Shown: positions 25,651 through 39,300, numbered from the stretch's first letter. The stretch: DNA of 64,000 nucleotides from Nematostella vectensis (GCF_932526225.1 NC_064039.1:10496139-10560138), one strand, 5' to 3'. Numbers and translations are program-made. Notes: generated from the sequence alone by a model not told the origin.

Positions 25651-28600
25651 ATGTGGAAGGGAATTTTGGTTATTCTGGCCGTTGGCCTTATATGTGTGGA
25701 CGCCAGAGGTAAGAGTTTAGCAATTCCACATGGTTGGATATCGTTTTAGACGTTTTAGCGGGTGAAAAATTGGCTTCTACACGTCGTGGTACGGCGAAGG
25801 AAAAAAAAACAAATGTTTTCCTAACCAAGTCTCCCACTGATTTACAATAGACACGGTCTTTTCCTTTTTAAAAAAAGATATAATAGCTATACTGCTTGTT
25901 TCTTATCAGGAATGGCAGTAATTTGAATTTAAGTTGATTACCATATTATCACTGTGATCGAGAACTAAGAAAAGTATTGACAAGATCTGGAAAAACATCT
26001 CTAAAAGATCTCGCTTTGGAAAAAAGAAATTGTCATAGCTTAGCTCAAGTCAAAACGTACGACTAATTGAAATCAATTAAGGTTGAGTTAGGAAGGAGGG
26101 ACATTCGTATGAAATCATCGGATTTGAAGGGCTTTGGAGTGATTAATATTTATAACAAATAGCCGCCATTTTTACACACTCTTTTCATTCCAGCATCCGT
26201 TAAAGCGATACGAAAACCAAGACAACAAAGATCCCACGCAGAATGGATAGATGATAGTAAGTAATTTGTTATATTTAAAAATTTCAAAAGTAATTTCCAT
26301 GTCCGTGCGAGCAACAATGGAACTACCCATTGTATAATATTATAGCGTATCATAGCAAATGGACCAAGGGAATTCACGAGGGCAGATTTCGAAGTAGCAG
26401 TCTTTCGTGTCAACACCGATATTGGTTATTCGGTTGAGGACCATACCAATGACACCAATTTTGTAATCGCCATCCTAATGACCGAACAAGTAAACGTGAA
26501 CAACACGTAGGCTTAGCGCGCAGTGCTATTTAGACCTTGAGGAAATAATCTATGAAAAAGAGTAGCGGTTTCCTGGAGCCTTACCCAAAATCTCGTTTAG
26601 AAAAGAATAAAGGGCGTAGTTCTGCACCAACTTTTACAGGAGAAACAATGCTTTTACTAACTTTTGCCAGAAATTCATTGAATGGGCTTAGACAATGTAA
26701 AATTGTCAAATTATTGGTGATACATTTTCGGCGAAATAAAAAATTGAAATAGGTATTGAATTGTTTTCTTTTTAAAATTATAAACAAAAAATTGTAAAAC
26801 TGTCCTTAAAAATTGCTGAGAATCAAAGTACAATTTAAAGTAAGGATTAAAAGTCATTTAGTATAATGAAGCAATATTTCTTTCAGATGAAGAAGATAAA
26901 AGAGATGCTATTAGGAAGCCAAACGGTAAGATTTTCTATCAAAATATTTTGATTTGTTGTCATCTGATCTCATATTTCATAGATCAGAAGAATAACAAAA
27001 CATGGGCGTCATTTTGTATAAAGTTTCTACTGCGCTTTCTGGGGAAGTTGAAAGCTAAGGAAGTTAAAAAAAAAAAGATTGTACGATCGCAACCTGTAAA
27101 GTTTGTGTTGAATTTCATTTATGCTGTGCAGTTGCATGTAAAACAAATGCAAGGAAGGCTTTGATCACGAGCTTTAGCAGAATGCAAAGTTTGGATGAAT
27201 AATGAGTAGCATGGTGTAAAAAAAAACACTTAGTTGGCATGTGTGTTTGGATGTTTTATTAGCAGCTTTTGGATCGTATCATTATTTTTTAAATTTTCAC
27301 AAAGTCTTTAACTTCTCTGTGCTTTCGGTTCTAGCTGATTATTTTTAAATTTTTACAAAGTCTTTAACTTTTCTGTGCTTTTGGTTCTAGCGATGTTGGA
27401 TCGTATCATTATTCTTTAATTTCTTCTCAAAGTCTTTAACTTCTCAATGTTCTTCTTTCACTACTCTTAAATTTCTTCCCAAAGTCTTTATCTTCTTTGT
27501 GCTCTTGTTTCCAGCCGTTGGATCGTAACATTATTCTTCAATTTCCTCCCAAAGTCTTTAACTTCTCTGTGCGCTTGTTTCCAGCTGTTGGATCGTAACA
27601 GTATTCTTCAATTTCTTCTCAAAGTCTTTAACTTCTCTGTGCTCTTGTTTCCAGCTTTTGGATCGTACCAATACCCTCAGGCTGCACCTGTTGCCACCGC
27701 GTACAATGCCGCAGGTAAACCCCCACACAAACCCGGAGAACAAACATACGTAACGACACGTCTAACGACCTCTTAACAAACGCTAATAAATTTAGAAGCG
27801 GATACAGGGAGCGCAGGTGACCTCTGGAGATTTGTTTAGAATCAGACCTATTCTATTATGATTCCAAAAATCAGATAAATGAGACGTAGGAGGGGACTGG
27901 ATGGGGATTACACTAGATCCCTCATTGCACACCTCAAACTAGAAAACAAACTGTAAATTATACCTAATAATCTTATCTGTATTTTTACAGCGAGGTCAAC
28001 AGCACCGTCATCCTCTAACACTGGTACTGCGGCGGCGCCAGCACAGGCTTTCGCTCCATCAGCGCCGGTAGCAGCCCCCGCACAAGTTGCTGCAGCACCC
28101 GCCCCTGCCGCAGCTGCCCCTGCTCCCGCCCCTGCCGCAGCTGCCCCTGCTCCCGCCCCTGCCGCAGCTGCCCCTGCTCCCGCCCCGGCCGCAGCGGCAC
28201 CAGCCCCTGCTCCGGCGGCACCATCAGCCGCGGCAGCTCCAGGTGAGAACTGAGCATCAGAAAAGTACAATCTGATAGAGTAATAACTTTCTTGAAGCTG
28301 AAGGCAACCAGGAGAGAGCCAGTTTATCGACGTTTTTCCGTTTATCAACGGTGTTAAAGTCACACAATTATTTCTAGGCTTTAGCAGAAACACGTTCTAC
28401 ATTTTCTCAACAAATAAAGCCTCATAAATGCGGCACAAGGTTGTCCATCCATTGTCTTTGTACCTCTAAGCGGAGTACAACTCAAGGGCCTACTACCAGA
28501 GTAAAATAACCCTGTAATGTTGAAATAGAATTCAAACTTCTTTCGTGTGTTTTGTTAGCACCAGTCCGATCGGTGCCATCCACCTCCCCAAGCTCAGTTC

Positions 28601-31600
28601 GATCCGCCACACCATACTACCCACAGACACAGCAGCAACAGAGCTCTGTTAGCAGCAGCTACTCCTACTACCCCCGAGCCGCCCCCTCATACTACTACTC
28701 ACCACCTGCCCCTGCCGCGTACGCACCTTCCACCGCTACCGCCACCGTGGCTGCCGCAGGTGAGAACCTGAAGGGGGAAACGAGTGTTTAGAGAAGGCCA
28801 ATCACGCCACCATTTTTTGCTGCCGCTCAATGGCGAGTCACATAAAGCATCCATTTCAATCGGCTAATTCAAGCAAGTTAACAAAATATTTTCAATTAAA
28901 TATCGCCAATGAATATCAGACATCATTCGTAGATGGTTATTTTGTAGTTTCCTTGCAAATAAACCGCTGTATTTTCAAGATGAACAATAAATAAGTTTGT
29001 GATCGACATTCTTTAAACAGACATTGTCAGGCAAATCTTTGTTATTGGTGTTATTTATAATTGAAAGGCACATACATGAGTTCAAATCTCAAAATAACCA
29101 TCTAAAAATAGAGTTGAATACTTAATTCACCAAATTTTATCGAAAATATCGCATTGGCTTCATCAAATAAGCCGATGGAAATGGATGCTTTTTTACTCTT
29201 GGTACTATTTGCTAGGATGACAAAATGGCGGCTGACAGAGGCAGAGTTTAATTATGTTACCTTTTAATCTTCACTATTATCGAAGTAATCAATGTCATTA
29301 CCCTCACTAACCACCATCACCAGCATCACTACCACTACTACAATTACCATAAACACAACCAACACCGTTGCTGTCAGCTTCACTTTCATAACCACTACCA
29401 CAGGGGCAGATCCAGGATTTCAAAATGGGGGGTGGATAATGGCAGGATAGACGGCATATAACTGATACAGTGGTTCTTGGTAGATCACTACATAGATCTT
29501 ACAATACTTCACGCTGAATTGGATTTGTCGCGTCAGCAATGTCAAGCAGGCGAAGGAAAATGAACAGTACCTCCCGTCCCTCAGACATTAATTTTCTTTA
29601 AACAAAGTGACTTCATTTTTTACTCAAAAAGGGGGGGTATTCACCGAATCCACCCCACTCCACCCCCCTCTATCTGCCCCTGTACGAGCACCTATCACCA
29701 TTAACTTCAATATACTATATCAAAATCAGCACCGCCATCGCCTTCACTGTAATAACAGTCACCATCGCCATCAATCCCACCATAAATTTTACTATCGCCA
29801 CCAAAATTCCCATCACCAAAATTACCACCTTCAAAATCCCCATCATCAACATTATCACCGTCAAAATCACCAACCCCAGCTATTTCAAAGACCAACATTA
29901 CCATCACTAGCTGTGAGCTATAACCAATTAAGAACTACTTTTTGCAACCACTACAAGCCTTATCAGTATTATATCAACAACTATCAGCACTAAGTAGCAT
30001 ATGATCAAAACCTGACATCCAAATTCTAATGTTTTTTCAGTCGCCCAGGCGGCCAAGTCCACCCTCACCTATGCAGGTACGTGACGCGACAATGACATAT
30101 CAATAGCTAATAACAATAAGACGATAATTTGTTCTAGAATGAATGCTAATGCGAGCTAACCCTATGACGGTAATGTTCATTGTAAGTAATAACACGTGAT
30201 TTGTACCACGTGGTGTGCTGTCCGACTTCTCGCATGACAACAGATGTTCATGACACACGTTGCTTGTAACTTCGCGCGATAACTAAAAAATCTAACAACT
30301 CAATATTCTAAGAAACCTCGACTGCAATACTGAACGACCTGAAAATGTCAAGTGTTATGCACCCGATCCCATCGCGATTTTCGTCTCCTTCGCGTGTCCA
30401 GTCTTGCATTCCAGTTGCCTTTTTTTCTGGAAATTCTTAATAAAAGATTCCGATAATAAAAACAAACTCGACAAACTCGCCTTTATTTTCTGACCTCTGA
30501 AGAATATAATCGATATTAACAAGTGAGAAGCCGCACCATCGTCTCGCTTTTATAATCGATCTGAGGATTGAGGGATTTCAGCACAAGTTTTCGTCAAAAT
30601 GGCGCGCTTGTTTTTTCTAGAAAAAGGTGAGTTCGGAGAGAATGAGAATTTTATTAGAAACTTTTGGATGAAGAAAGAAACTGGACTGGATGAAAGCAAA
30701 GGTCGACGGCGCAACTCTTCTCATACCTGAACCCAACGAGGCAATTTGCCGCTGACGGTGAGATACTGCCAATTAAAACGACACGATTCGAGAAGTATTT
30801 GTTCTCTACTCTTCATAACCATCTTCAGCGTAAAAGGATATGTGTGTCATAAGCACGTCTTTCGTCTGAATTGATTACTTGGTAAATAAAGATATGAAAG
30901 TATCAACAAACTTGATACATTTTCTTGAACCTTATTGACTTCAGCATCTTATTAAATCTGTATTTCGAACCAAATAACTATCTACGTTAGATCTATTAAA
31001 CCTCTAAAGTCCCTTCTCAAAAGGGATCTCCATTCTCATAAACATGTATTGGTAAAAGAAAAGCAAATCATAAAAATGAAGTTGTGGTATACCTGTGTCA
31101 TGAATATCAATTTTGGTGTGAGAAGCGGTCATGCGCAGTCGATACTTCCTTCACGGTCCGGTTTCGTCTTCAAACTATCGCAGATGAAGTCGACCACAGA
31201 CAAAGTCGCTCAGGCAGCAAAAAAAAAAGTTTATACACAACACGATGTTGCTATACGCCACGATTTTATGGCTTATTTGCGTGCCCTTGAAACTGAACAT
31301 ATAAGGTCTGAGGTCGACTGATTCAGCGAAAATAGAAATTGAGAATTTTCCATGTTACAAAATCACAACAAAATCTAACTTCCTTTCCAATTTCTTACTT
31401 TAACAGAGCTCTTGAAGGCGAAACGTAAGTATCAAATATAGAACATTTTTTTGAAATTTGACTAATTCTCACCAACAATTCCCGAAAAGTTCAAAAGCTG
31501 ATTTCTATCCTTCTTTCTTCACAGCCAAGAAAACCCTAGAAGGTAGGTTCAATGACATCCCTATTCCCAAGCACTTTGCCCATGAAGTTATTATCCGAAC

Positions 31601-34600
31601 TCCTGTTCGAGATCTGTTCGAGTCACCATACCAACGCTAACGCAGCCTGATTTATAATCCGGGTCAAGTCTCCTCGGCTGATTTAAGTGTTACGATAATT
31701 GGGCGTGGTGACCTCAGGGTACGTGGCCTGCCCAAGTCCCATTCAACCTATAAACAAGGGTTACGAGGGTGCAACTAAAACTGATCTTGTTTTAGGTGTG
31801 TGTGGTGATGACACCAGAGCTGATAGCTTCTGCAAGAAGGCCCATGTGCCATGCTTCTGTGAGGAGAACCATCACTTTATGTACAACTACTGCAAGAGGT
31901 CATGCAACTGGTGTGATACTACAGATAACGGCGGTAAGTGCGCGCCTCCCATGTCCAAAATTGGGCTGTGTGTCAAAGGGCCAGAAGGAAGGGCGTAATG
32001 ATAGGTATTGCATTAGGGAGGTCAGACAACATACAATCCTGTCTACACAAGAACTGAGACTATTACAGATAAGCATATAACGCCAAAAGGAACAAAATAG
32101 ACAGACTATACAAGCACATGGCTACAGCACATTCAAAATGTGTTTGTCGGCTTCTTTAGTAGCCAATATAAACCTGTTTCTGGATCATGGTGATATCGAA
32201 GAAGGTTTGATCTACTTACTTTTCATACTTCCCGACGACTTGAGCCTTAAGGTCCAACGGTTCAGCTTGGTTTATACTTATATCATCATGTTTTATACGT
32301 ACAGGCCACAGATACTGGCGTATTTCCAACTTGGCCTCCATGCCACGATCCTGGATTATCAAGGAGATCGAACTATTTACGGACAAGGCTGCGACCCACC
32401 CCATCAAGGTGGACGCGTCCAAGGCTTTCGCCAGTACCACCTACCCTGGCTTTCCTGCCTCTAACGCTTTCGACGGCAATGAGCAAACATACTGGCTGCC
32501 TGAGGGCTGGTACGAGAGATATCCCGGCATGGACTACATTGGCATCGAGTTTGCTCAACCGGTGAGTACAAAGGCGGCCTAGATGTTTAATCGGGGTTAA
32601 CAACTCGACACCCTTCACCTTAACTCACAGAAACAATATTCAAGTTAGTTTTAACAAACGCTTATCGGCTCTTCCAACTCCTATCTGGTAGTTGTCGCCT
32701 CAACGTTTATCAATTTGCGTCAAAGGCCACAGCAGGATGACCCTTAAAGCAAGGCTGTATCTAACTTTATAATGTTGGATTTAGGAGTTAGCTTGCGTAC
32801 GATCTTTACACCAAAGTAAAGAAAAATCGTACTTTCCTTACAAAGCTTATTCGTTCCTAATCTGGGATGTTTCTACTCTAGCGTATAAATTCAACCTAGA
32901 CATAGCTGTCCCCACCCCCACACACCCCTATCCATGTCCAGGCAAAGAAAAAACGTAAACGTGACGTCGCCTCATTCTCAGGTCGCTGTCAATGCAGTCC
33001 GAGTAAAACACGAGACGAATGAGAAGAACGGAACATCCTCCAAGATGGATCTGGAGTACTCAGACTTCTACTCCAACAACTACGTCAAGAAATTTGTGAT
33101 GGAGAACCCCCACAAGAAGGAAGACAAGAAGTACGCGTACAGAAGTAAGTAAAGCGTAGAGATTTACGTGTCGTCAATCAACTGGTAGTCTAGCAGTCGA
33201 CTTTTACTTCGTGGATACTAAAATTACTTGATTGTCAGCAAAGCAAGACCAATTCTACAAAAAAGTGTAACCAAAAATGGAACTGGAACAACAGGTGTTG
33301 TTATTAAGTTGTAGAAAAGACCTAAGAAGAAAAGGTTTTCAATTTTCCTATTTGAGCATGTAAAATACAATCAAACATTTTACCCATCCTTAAAATGTCT
33401 ATTATTTTGATGCAGACAACAGCAGGTTTGCGTGGCTTGTAGTTTCTGCTCACAGTTAAACAAGCATTCTTGAGATTAGTAATGAGCGTTGTGAATCAAC
33501 AGGCTGCCCGACTTTCTGGCGACGTTACGAGACCAACGATGACATTTTCTGCCTGAGGTCCATCCCCGAGTTTCTGACCTGGCAACAAGCTCGTGATAAA
33601 TGCGCTACCTTCGGTGCTGACCTGGCCAGCATTGGCACGATTTCCGAGAACATGTTCATCAACAACGGCATGCGAATCTGCGGGTAAGGGCTAGATACTA
33701 GTCCCTGGTGATTTGGTAAACCCTGTGGTAAAAGTGTAATGCACTGAGCACTAGTGTCTCGGGAATCTCACTTCATCTAAGGGTTCTAGGAAGATCATTT
33801 CTCGCTAAATGCCACTCGCTTTCTTAGAAAGCCAGCAGCTAAGGCCTTGTTAATAAGAACAAGGGTGAACGATTTTTAGTATGCTCTCAGTCAGCCGCCA
33901 TTTTGTCATCCTTGCAAAGCACCAGTGTGAAAAGGCACCATCGGATGACTTGTGATAATTCCAATTGAATTTAGTAAATGAACCATAAGATTTTATTTTA
34001 GGTGGTCACTCTGAAGTTTCTTTTTATGATTGTTGTGCCGTAGAAGGCCTCGAAATATTTTGGGGGGGCACAATACAAAAAAACATTAAGAAAATATTTG
34101 GGGGCACAGCCACGCCCCTACTGGTCATTTCCTTATACTTTTTGAAAGTATTTTGGAGGGGGTACATGCCCCCCAAAGCCCTGCAAAGGTGCAACTGACA
34201 AGGGCTCTTAATGATCTAATCTACAGGTTCACCTGGCTCGGCCTTAAAAAGAACTCGAACGAAAGTGACTTCACATGGAGCGACGGTACCCCTGTGGGAT
34301 ACAAGGGGTGGGCTGGTGACGAGCAGTATTACGAGGTGGATGAGCAAATGATAAAACAGCAGAACTGTGTGGCGGCCAGCAGAACGGGCGAGTGGAGGCC
34401 ATTCCACTGCGAAAACAAGTTCTACTCCATCTGCCAGATGAAGCTCAGTAAGTAACTGATCTGTTTATGGACTCGTAGTTATGGTACCTCTATAAAGGGC
34501 CACTCTATGGACCATGAAACGTAACCGCTCAATAATGGTAGCAAAATACAGTACAGTGGTACCTCTATCAAGCGAACACCCTCGGGACTGTGAAAGGTGG

Positions 34601-35445
34601 CCGCTTAATAGATTTTGGCCGTTTAATAGTGGGAGCCAAATCCAGTAATTGAACTAATTGATATTTTGGAACAAGGGGATCGGCCGCTTTAAAGAGATTC
34701 CACTGTATTTACATTTAAGTTACACGGGGCAAAAACGTTTTCAGTATGTAGTTGCTATACCCATGGGGATGTTATAGATTTAAGCTAATCATCATGTTAA
34801 TTCTATATCTAGAGCCAGACGATGACGATGATCTTAGCGACAAGATGGAAACTCACGGCCATTACCACCATCTCCGAGTTTCCAAGAAATCGGAAAAGAT
34901 CCACGCACAAAAGCCTGAGGACGAGGACGATGAAGATGAGGACGATGATGAGGAAACCAAAGTTTCCGCTGGTAAGTCATCGATGTCATCGATCACTTAA
35001 TCAAAAGAAGTTGCATCCAAAACGTATTGATCCTAGCCATGATAACAAATTATGCGTTTACACGACGGCACCACAAACGACAGCCCTGTACACCTGAATA
35101 ATGACGATGGCATGTCAGCTGATTTGCTTTCAACAAATATTACATTGACGAACAAGACAAGCTTTGTGTCGCCTTTTCTACTTCTTTATAATTTGTATGA
35201 AAATGGATTGATGACGATGGGTTGAGTGCTAATTGCGCCGTAAGTATTCTCTAAGTAATTAATTTTCATCCTTAGACGAGGCTGAGGTCGAAGGAGACAG
35301 CTCCGAAGATGCTTTGAAAACCAAGAAGGCAGAGGAGGACGAGAAAGATAAGGATGAAGATGAGCAATCAGGTGCAGATGCCGCAAAGAAGGCTCACAGG
35401 CGAGAGGAGGTGGAGAACACGGACGACTCGTTTTTGGATTTCTAG
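25651..35445 (+). CDS. Secreted ShK-like / discoidin-like / C-type lectin protein (16 exons, 677 aa)
   Basis: Exons: 25651-25708, 26194-26256, 26887-26925, 27655-27714, 27991-28242, 28559-28759, 30041-30076, 31407-31424, 31525-31542, 31796-31933, 32305-32561, 32982-33144, 33503-33683, 34227-34447, 34813-34971, 35276-35445. All are GT-AG and sum to 2,034 nt. Residues 1-19 are a signal peptide (MWKGILVILAVGLICVDA). About 74-157 is Pro/Ala repeat and 158-224 is Ser/Tyr/Pro-rich. About 249-294 is a Cys-rich ShK-like module (YNYCKRSCNWC). 295-434 is a galactose-binding/F5-8C-like domain (NAFDGNEQTYWLPEG). 435-568 is a C-type lectin domain (CPTFWRRYE..., FTWLGL, WRPFHCENKFYSIC). 569-677 is an acidic Asp/Glu tail. 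The Ca-binding EPN/QPD and WND motifs are not evident, so sugar binding is uncertain. An extracellular adhesive or matrix role is inferred. A partial paralogue follows. Confidence 0.93.
27266..27654 (+). repeat. Tandem array of 3' splice sites upstream of lectin-gene exon 4
   Basis: About five imperfect units of roughly 70-75 bp, each of the form 'CAAAGTCTTTAACTTCTCTG' followed by 'TGCTCTTGTTTCCAG' and then 'CTGTTGGATCGTA'. The last unit is the true acceptor and start of exon 4 (CTTTTGGATCGTACC). Earlier copies read TAA in the exon frame right after GGATCG, so using them would truncate the protein. See findings. Confidence 0.9.
28796..29240. mobile_element. Complete MITE-like element with long (about 90 bp) imperfect terminal inverted repeats
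   Basis: The left end ('ACGCCACCATTTTTTGCTGC' ... 'AGCATCCATTTCAATCGGCT') is mirrored at the right end by 'AGCCGATGGAAATGGATGCT' ... 'GACAAAATGGCGGCTGACAG'. There is no coding capacity. Solo arms are at 990-1240, 17868-18070, 23030-23225 and 33885-34030. It lies in intron 6 of the lectin gene. Confidence 0.8.
29280..30000. repeat. Low-complexity CAC/ATC-rich intron sequence
   Basis: Degenerate 'ACCATCACCA'-type repeats at 29300-29400 and 29690-29900 in intron 6 of the lectin gene. The His/Asn-rich open frames here are not genes. Confidence 0.7.
33885..34030. mobile_element. Single arm of the dispersed inverted-repeat family
   Basis: 'CAGTCAGCCGCCATTTTGTC' through 'GGTGGTCACTCTGAAGTTTC' matches the outer part of the 28.8-kb element. 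It lies in intron 13 of the lectin gene. Confidence 0.6.
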
Positions 35446-35838
35446 ACGCGACGATGCAAACCATTTGCTATTTTATAGACACTTTTACAGTGCCTTCAAA
35501 GATGCCTACTTCAGAGTAGTCATGGATGCCGAAGTGATTACTATTGATCGTGGCAGGTCAACTTTGGACGAAGCAAAGCCTATTGGTTGGATTGTTTGCG
35601 GGAAGATATTAATCTCGAACGATTGTGTATATTTTGGTAGAGTTTAAATTAAAACCCTTACTATTACCTTGCTGGGGTTCAAGGGAAGGGAGAACCGTGT
35701 ACTTTGTAAAGTTTTCATTGCTCAATAACTTTTTTCAAGCTTTTTGAGGACGTCATTTGATGACGTTTATTTTGTTACGCGTTTAATGATACTGCAATGG
35801 AGTAATTACTGATTCACTTTTAGTTATTTGGAATAAGG

Positions 35839-35844
35839 AATAAA
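35839..35844 (+). terminator. Polyadenylation signal AATAAA of the lectin gene
   Basis: It lies 394 nt after the stop codon and before the first exon of the paralogue. Confidence 0.55.
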
Positions 35845-36360
35845 AACAAGTATTTCTTGTACAGCTTTGTAATAATCCGGTTTTGTCTTAATAGCATTAA
35901 ATGAAATAAAATTATGCTAAATAGTATTCTATATCCTGTCTACTATTCTCAGCGTTGTTTAATCTTTAACCGATGCACTTGTTCTGAAACCTTTTCTACT
36001 GTTACATTCTCCTCACGATTTCCAGGAAGTCATCTAAACTGTTTTTTTTTTCTACAAATAACTCGCTGGGTGTTGCTGTATGGCTTGAAGAAAACATTCG
36101 TCCAGGAATTGTTAAATGGTCTTAAATCCAATAAAGGTACACTTTATCACGATAAACTGAGCTAAGAAGTGCGAGGGCCTTAAATCGATTCCAGAAAGAC
36201 TACCGATTGCGGACTATTATTGAGCCGGGCAGAAAAAGTGCACCTATCGTGCGACCATGCTAGATTGGACACGCGAAGTGATGTAACTATTGGTGCCGAT
36301 GCCACACTTGACACGACTTTACTTCGATCTCTTTATATCGATGATTTCCAACTTCCCCAG

Positions 36361-39300
36361 GTTCTTGTTATGATGATAATCGCGCCGAGCAGTTCTGCCG
36401 TAAAGCCACTATCCCGTGTTACTGCGCCGAGAACCAGCACTTTATGTACAGCTACTGCAGACGTGCCTGCAACTGGTGCGACAACACAGATACAACAGGT
36501 GAGTCACCTAAATAAGGCTATATTTAGCCCTCAACACCTGACACAACGGGTAAGCCACCTAGATAAGGCTACATTTAGCCCTCAACACTGACACAACGGG
36601 TAAGCCACCTAGATAAGGCTACATTTAGCCCTCAACACTGACACAACGGGTAAGGCACCTAGGTAAGGCTATATTATTAAGCCCTCAATACTGACATAAC
36701 GGGTAAGCCACCAAAAGAAGGATATATTTAGCCTTCAATACTGACACAAAGGGTAAGCCACCTAGATAAGGCTAAATTTAGCCCTCAACACTGACACAAC
36801 GGGTACATCACCTAGATAACGCTAAATTTAGCCCTCAACACTGACACAACGGGTACATCACCTAGAAAAGGCTAAATTTAGCCCTCAACACTGACACAAC
36901 GGGTACATCACCTAGATAAGGCTAAATTTAGCCCTCAACACTGACACAACGGGTAAATCATCTAAGCCACATCGATAAGGTTTTAATTAGACCTCCGTGT
37001 GCTGCTGTTCAAACTCCGAACTTCCTAAACAATATGCTTGGTCAACAGTTATCAGTGAACGAGGGTATTCGATAACTCTATATATTTTTGGTCGTTTTCA
37101 TTATGACGCGATTTAGTACTATTAATTATATCACTTGGCAATCATTTTCAACTAAGAAAATTAAGGTGTCCTGGTGGAGAGACAACGGAAATCGTCTATT
37201 GTGACTGGTACACAATTGTTAACATCACATGAAAAACACGAATTCGGCAAACTTGTTACTATCCAGGATAAAACTGGCTGTTATAACCTATAAATTAACT
37301 TTCTTCAAAACCCATGCTAGGTGGTATTAATTTGCACCAGTCCTGAGCACCTAGTGAAAGGAAAAAACAGCAACGACATATCATGTTATCTATTGACCAC
37401 ATGTATAACGACAGGGCAACGCTTCTGGCGTATCGTAAATGCTGCACCGCTACAGCGATCTTGGTTTGTCCAAGAAGTCAAGCTTTTCCAGGACACCACT
37501 TCCAAGCAGCCTGTACCTATGGATGGGGCGAGATTCTTTGCTAGTTCGTCTTTCGCTGGCTATCTTCCAGACTATGCCTTCGACGGCAAAAACCAAACCT
37601 ACTGGCTGCCAGATGGTTGGGTAGAGAGGCCCGCTGCCTCAGACTACATAGGCGTAGAGTTCCCTGAACCCGTAAGTCAATCTAAAATGTGTATTTGACG
37701 ATGATGCCTCGTGCAAAGGGCGCTAACATTAGCCAGCATTCCAGGATTGGCTGACTAAAATGTGCAGGAAATACCAGCCTTCTTGTAGTCATTCTAGCGA
37801 AATTTCGCTTAGCGCTGCTTGCAAAGAGCGTAACTAAATCACTAAGCTTATAATATGATTCAGGTTGTCATCGAATCATTACGGGTGATCCACTCTGGAA
37901 AGGAAAAGAAAGCCATCTCTACCAAGATGTATCTGCAATCGTCATCATCAGGAGACGTAAATGCGTACACTACCACATTTATCATGAACAACAATGACGC
38001 CAAAGAGGACGTGCGCTTCTACAAGAAAAGTAAGTACGCTTCTGTTCTCCATCGTCAAATGCTTTGAAAGGATAGGTGGCGAAAAGTATAAATATTTCCT
38101 TTTTCCTTCAACTGATTATTCATAGTGTATGTGCCTTTTTTGTAAGGCAAGCTTATAAAGTTATCTCAGAGGTACATGTTATATCGAAGCCGCGACTATG
38201 AGTGACGACTATGAATGCCAAGTAGAAGTAGGGTTATGGAGTAGTATGTTAACAATGTATCATTCTTGTGACACTGTGTAGACTGCCCGATCTTCTGGCG
38301 TCGTTATGAGACAGATAACGGCATCTTCTGTTATAAAACGGTGACAGAGCTCAAGTCTTGGCAGGAGTCTAACGATAAGTGCCAGCAATATGGCGCTGAG
38401 CTGACAAGTATCACCAACCAACAGGAGGCTGACTTCATCAGCAAAGACCTTAAGCTGTGTGGGTAAGTGATCAAAAGTCATCTATGGATGTGACTGGGCA
38501 CCACTTATCCCTATCACTATCCCTGTCACAGAGGCAAAGCAATGGCACAGCAATGCCTCGCCGGGACCTCGCACCCGTTAGCAACTCCCTCGTCACGTCT
38601 TGAAGGAAAAGCCTCTAAATAAATAAAATGAAAATGGTAGTTATCATTATCGTGATCATATTAACCTGGTTATCACCAGCCGCCAGTGGAGGTGCCACTA
38701 ATATATGACATTGAGATTTCGCAAGGTAATATCCCGTGATATGTATCATATTACCAACCATCGTAAGTCTTCCAAGATTGGGTATGCGTTGCAGCAAAAG
38801 TAAGCATCGACAGTAATACTTTACTGAGGAGCTGTTGGTTCGCTGGTGTTGCCGGCAGTAGCCTAACCAATATTGTACCAAATACATTGCCTCTCATAAC
38901 TAGCACTTTTCTTGTGTATCCCATGCAAAGGTTCACATGGATAGGTCTGAACGACAAAAAGAACCTTAGCCACTTTCAATGGACTGACGGTTCGCCTGTC
39001 GAGTACAAGGCGTGGGCGTGGGACATTCAGACCTTTGGTTACCAAGGGGACAGCAACATGAAGCGATTTGAGAACTGCGTCGCACTGGAAAAGACCGGCG
39101 GATGGCGGCCATTCCACTGCGATGACAAATTCTACTCTATCTGCAAGCTGACACTACGTAAGTCTATGATTTTTCCTTAATCTGCATGAGAGGAAGTGTC
39201 TACATGGCGTGTTAGCCTTGGTGATTTGCGCCTAGCATTAAGGATAATTGACAAAGACATCAAATGACTGCCATTTCTCGGGTTAAATAAGGCGGTCGGT

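Noticed and set aside
30600..30626. ATG-started mini exon MARLFFLEK with a GTGAGT donor inside lectin intron 7
   Set aside because: No in-frame partner exon could be found. It is probably chance.
31189..31260. Segment resembling lectin exon 7 (KVAQAAKKK versus VAQAAKSTL)
   Set aside because: There is no GT donor after it and the similarity is short; it could be a decayed exon duplicate but cannot be supported.
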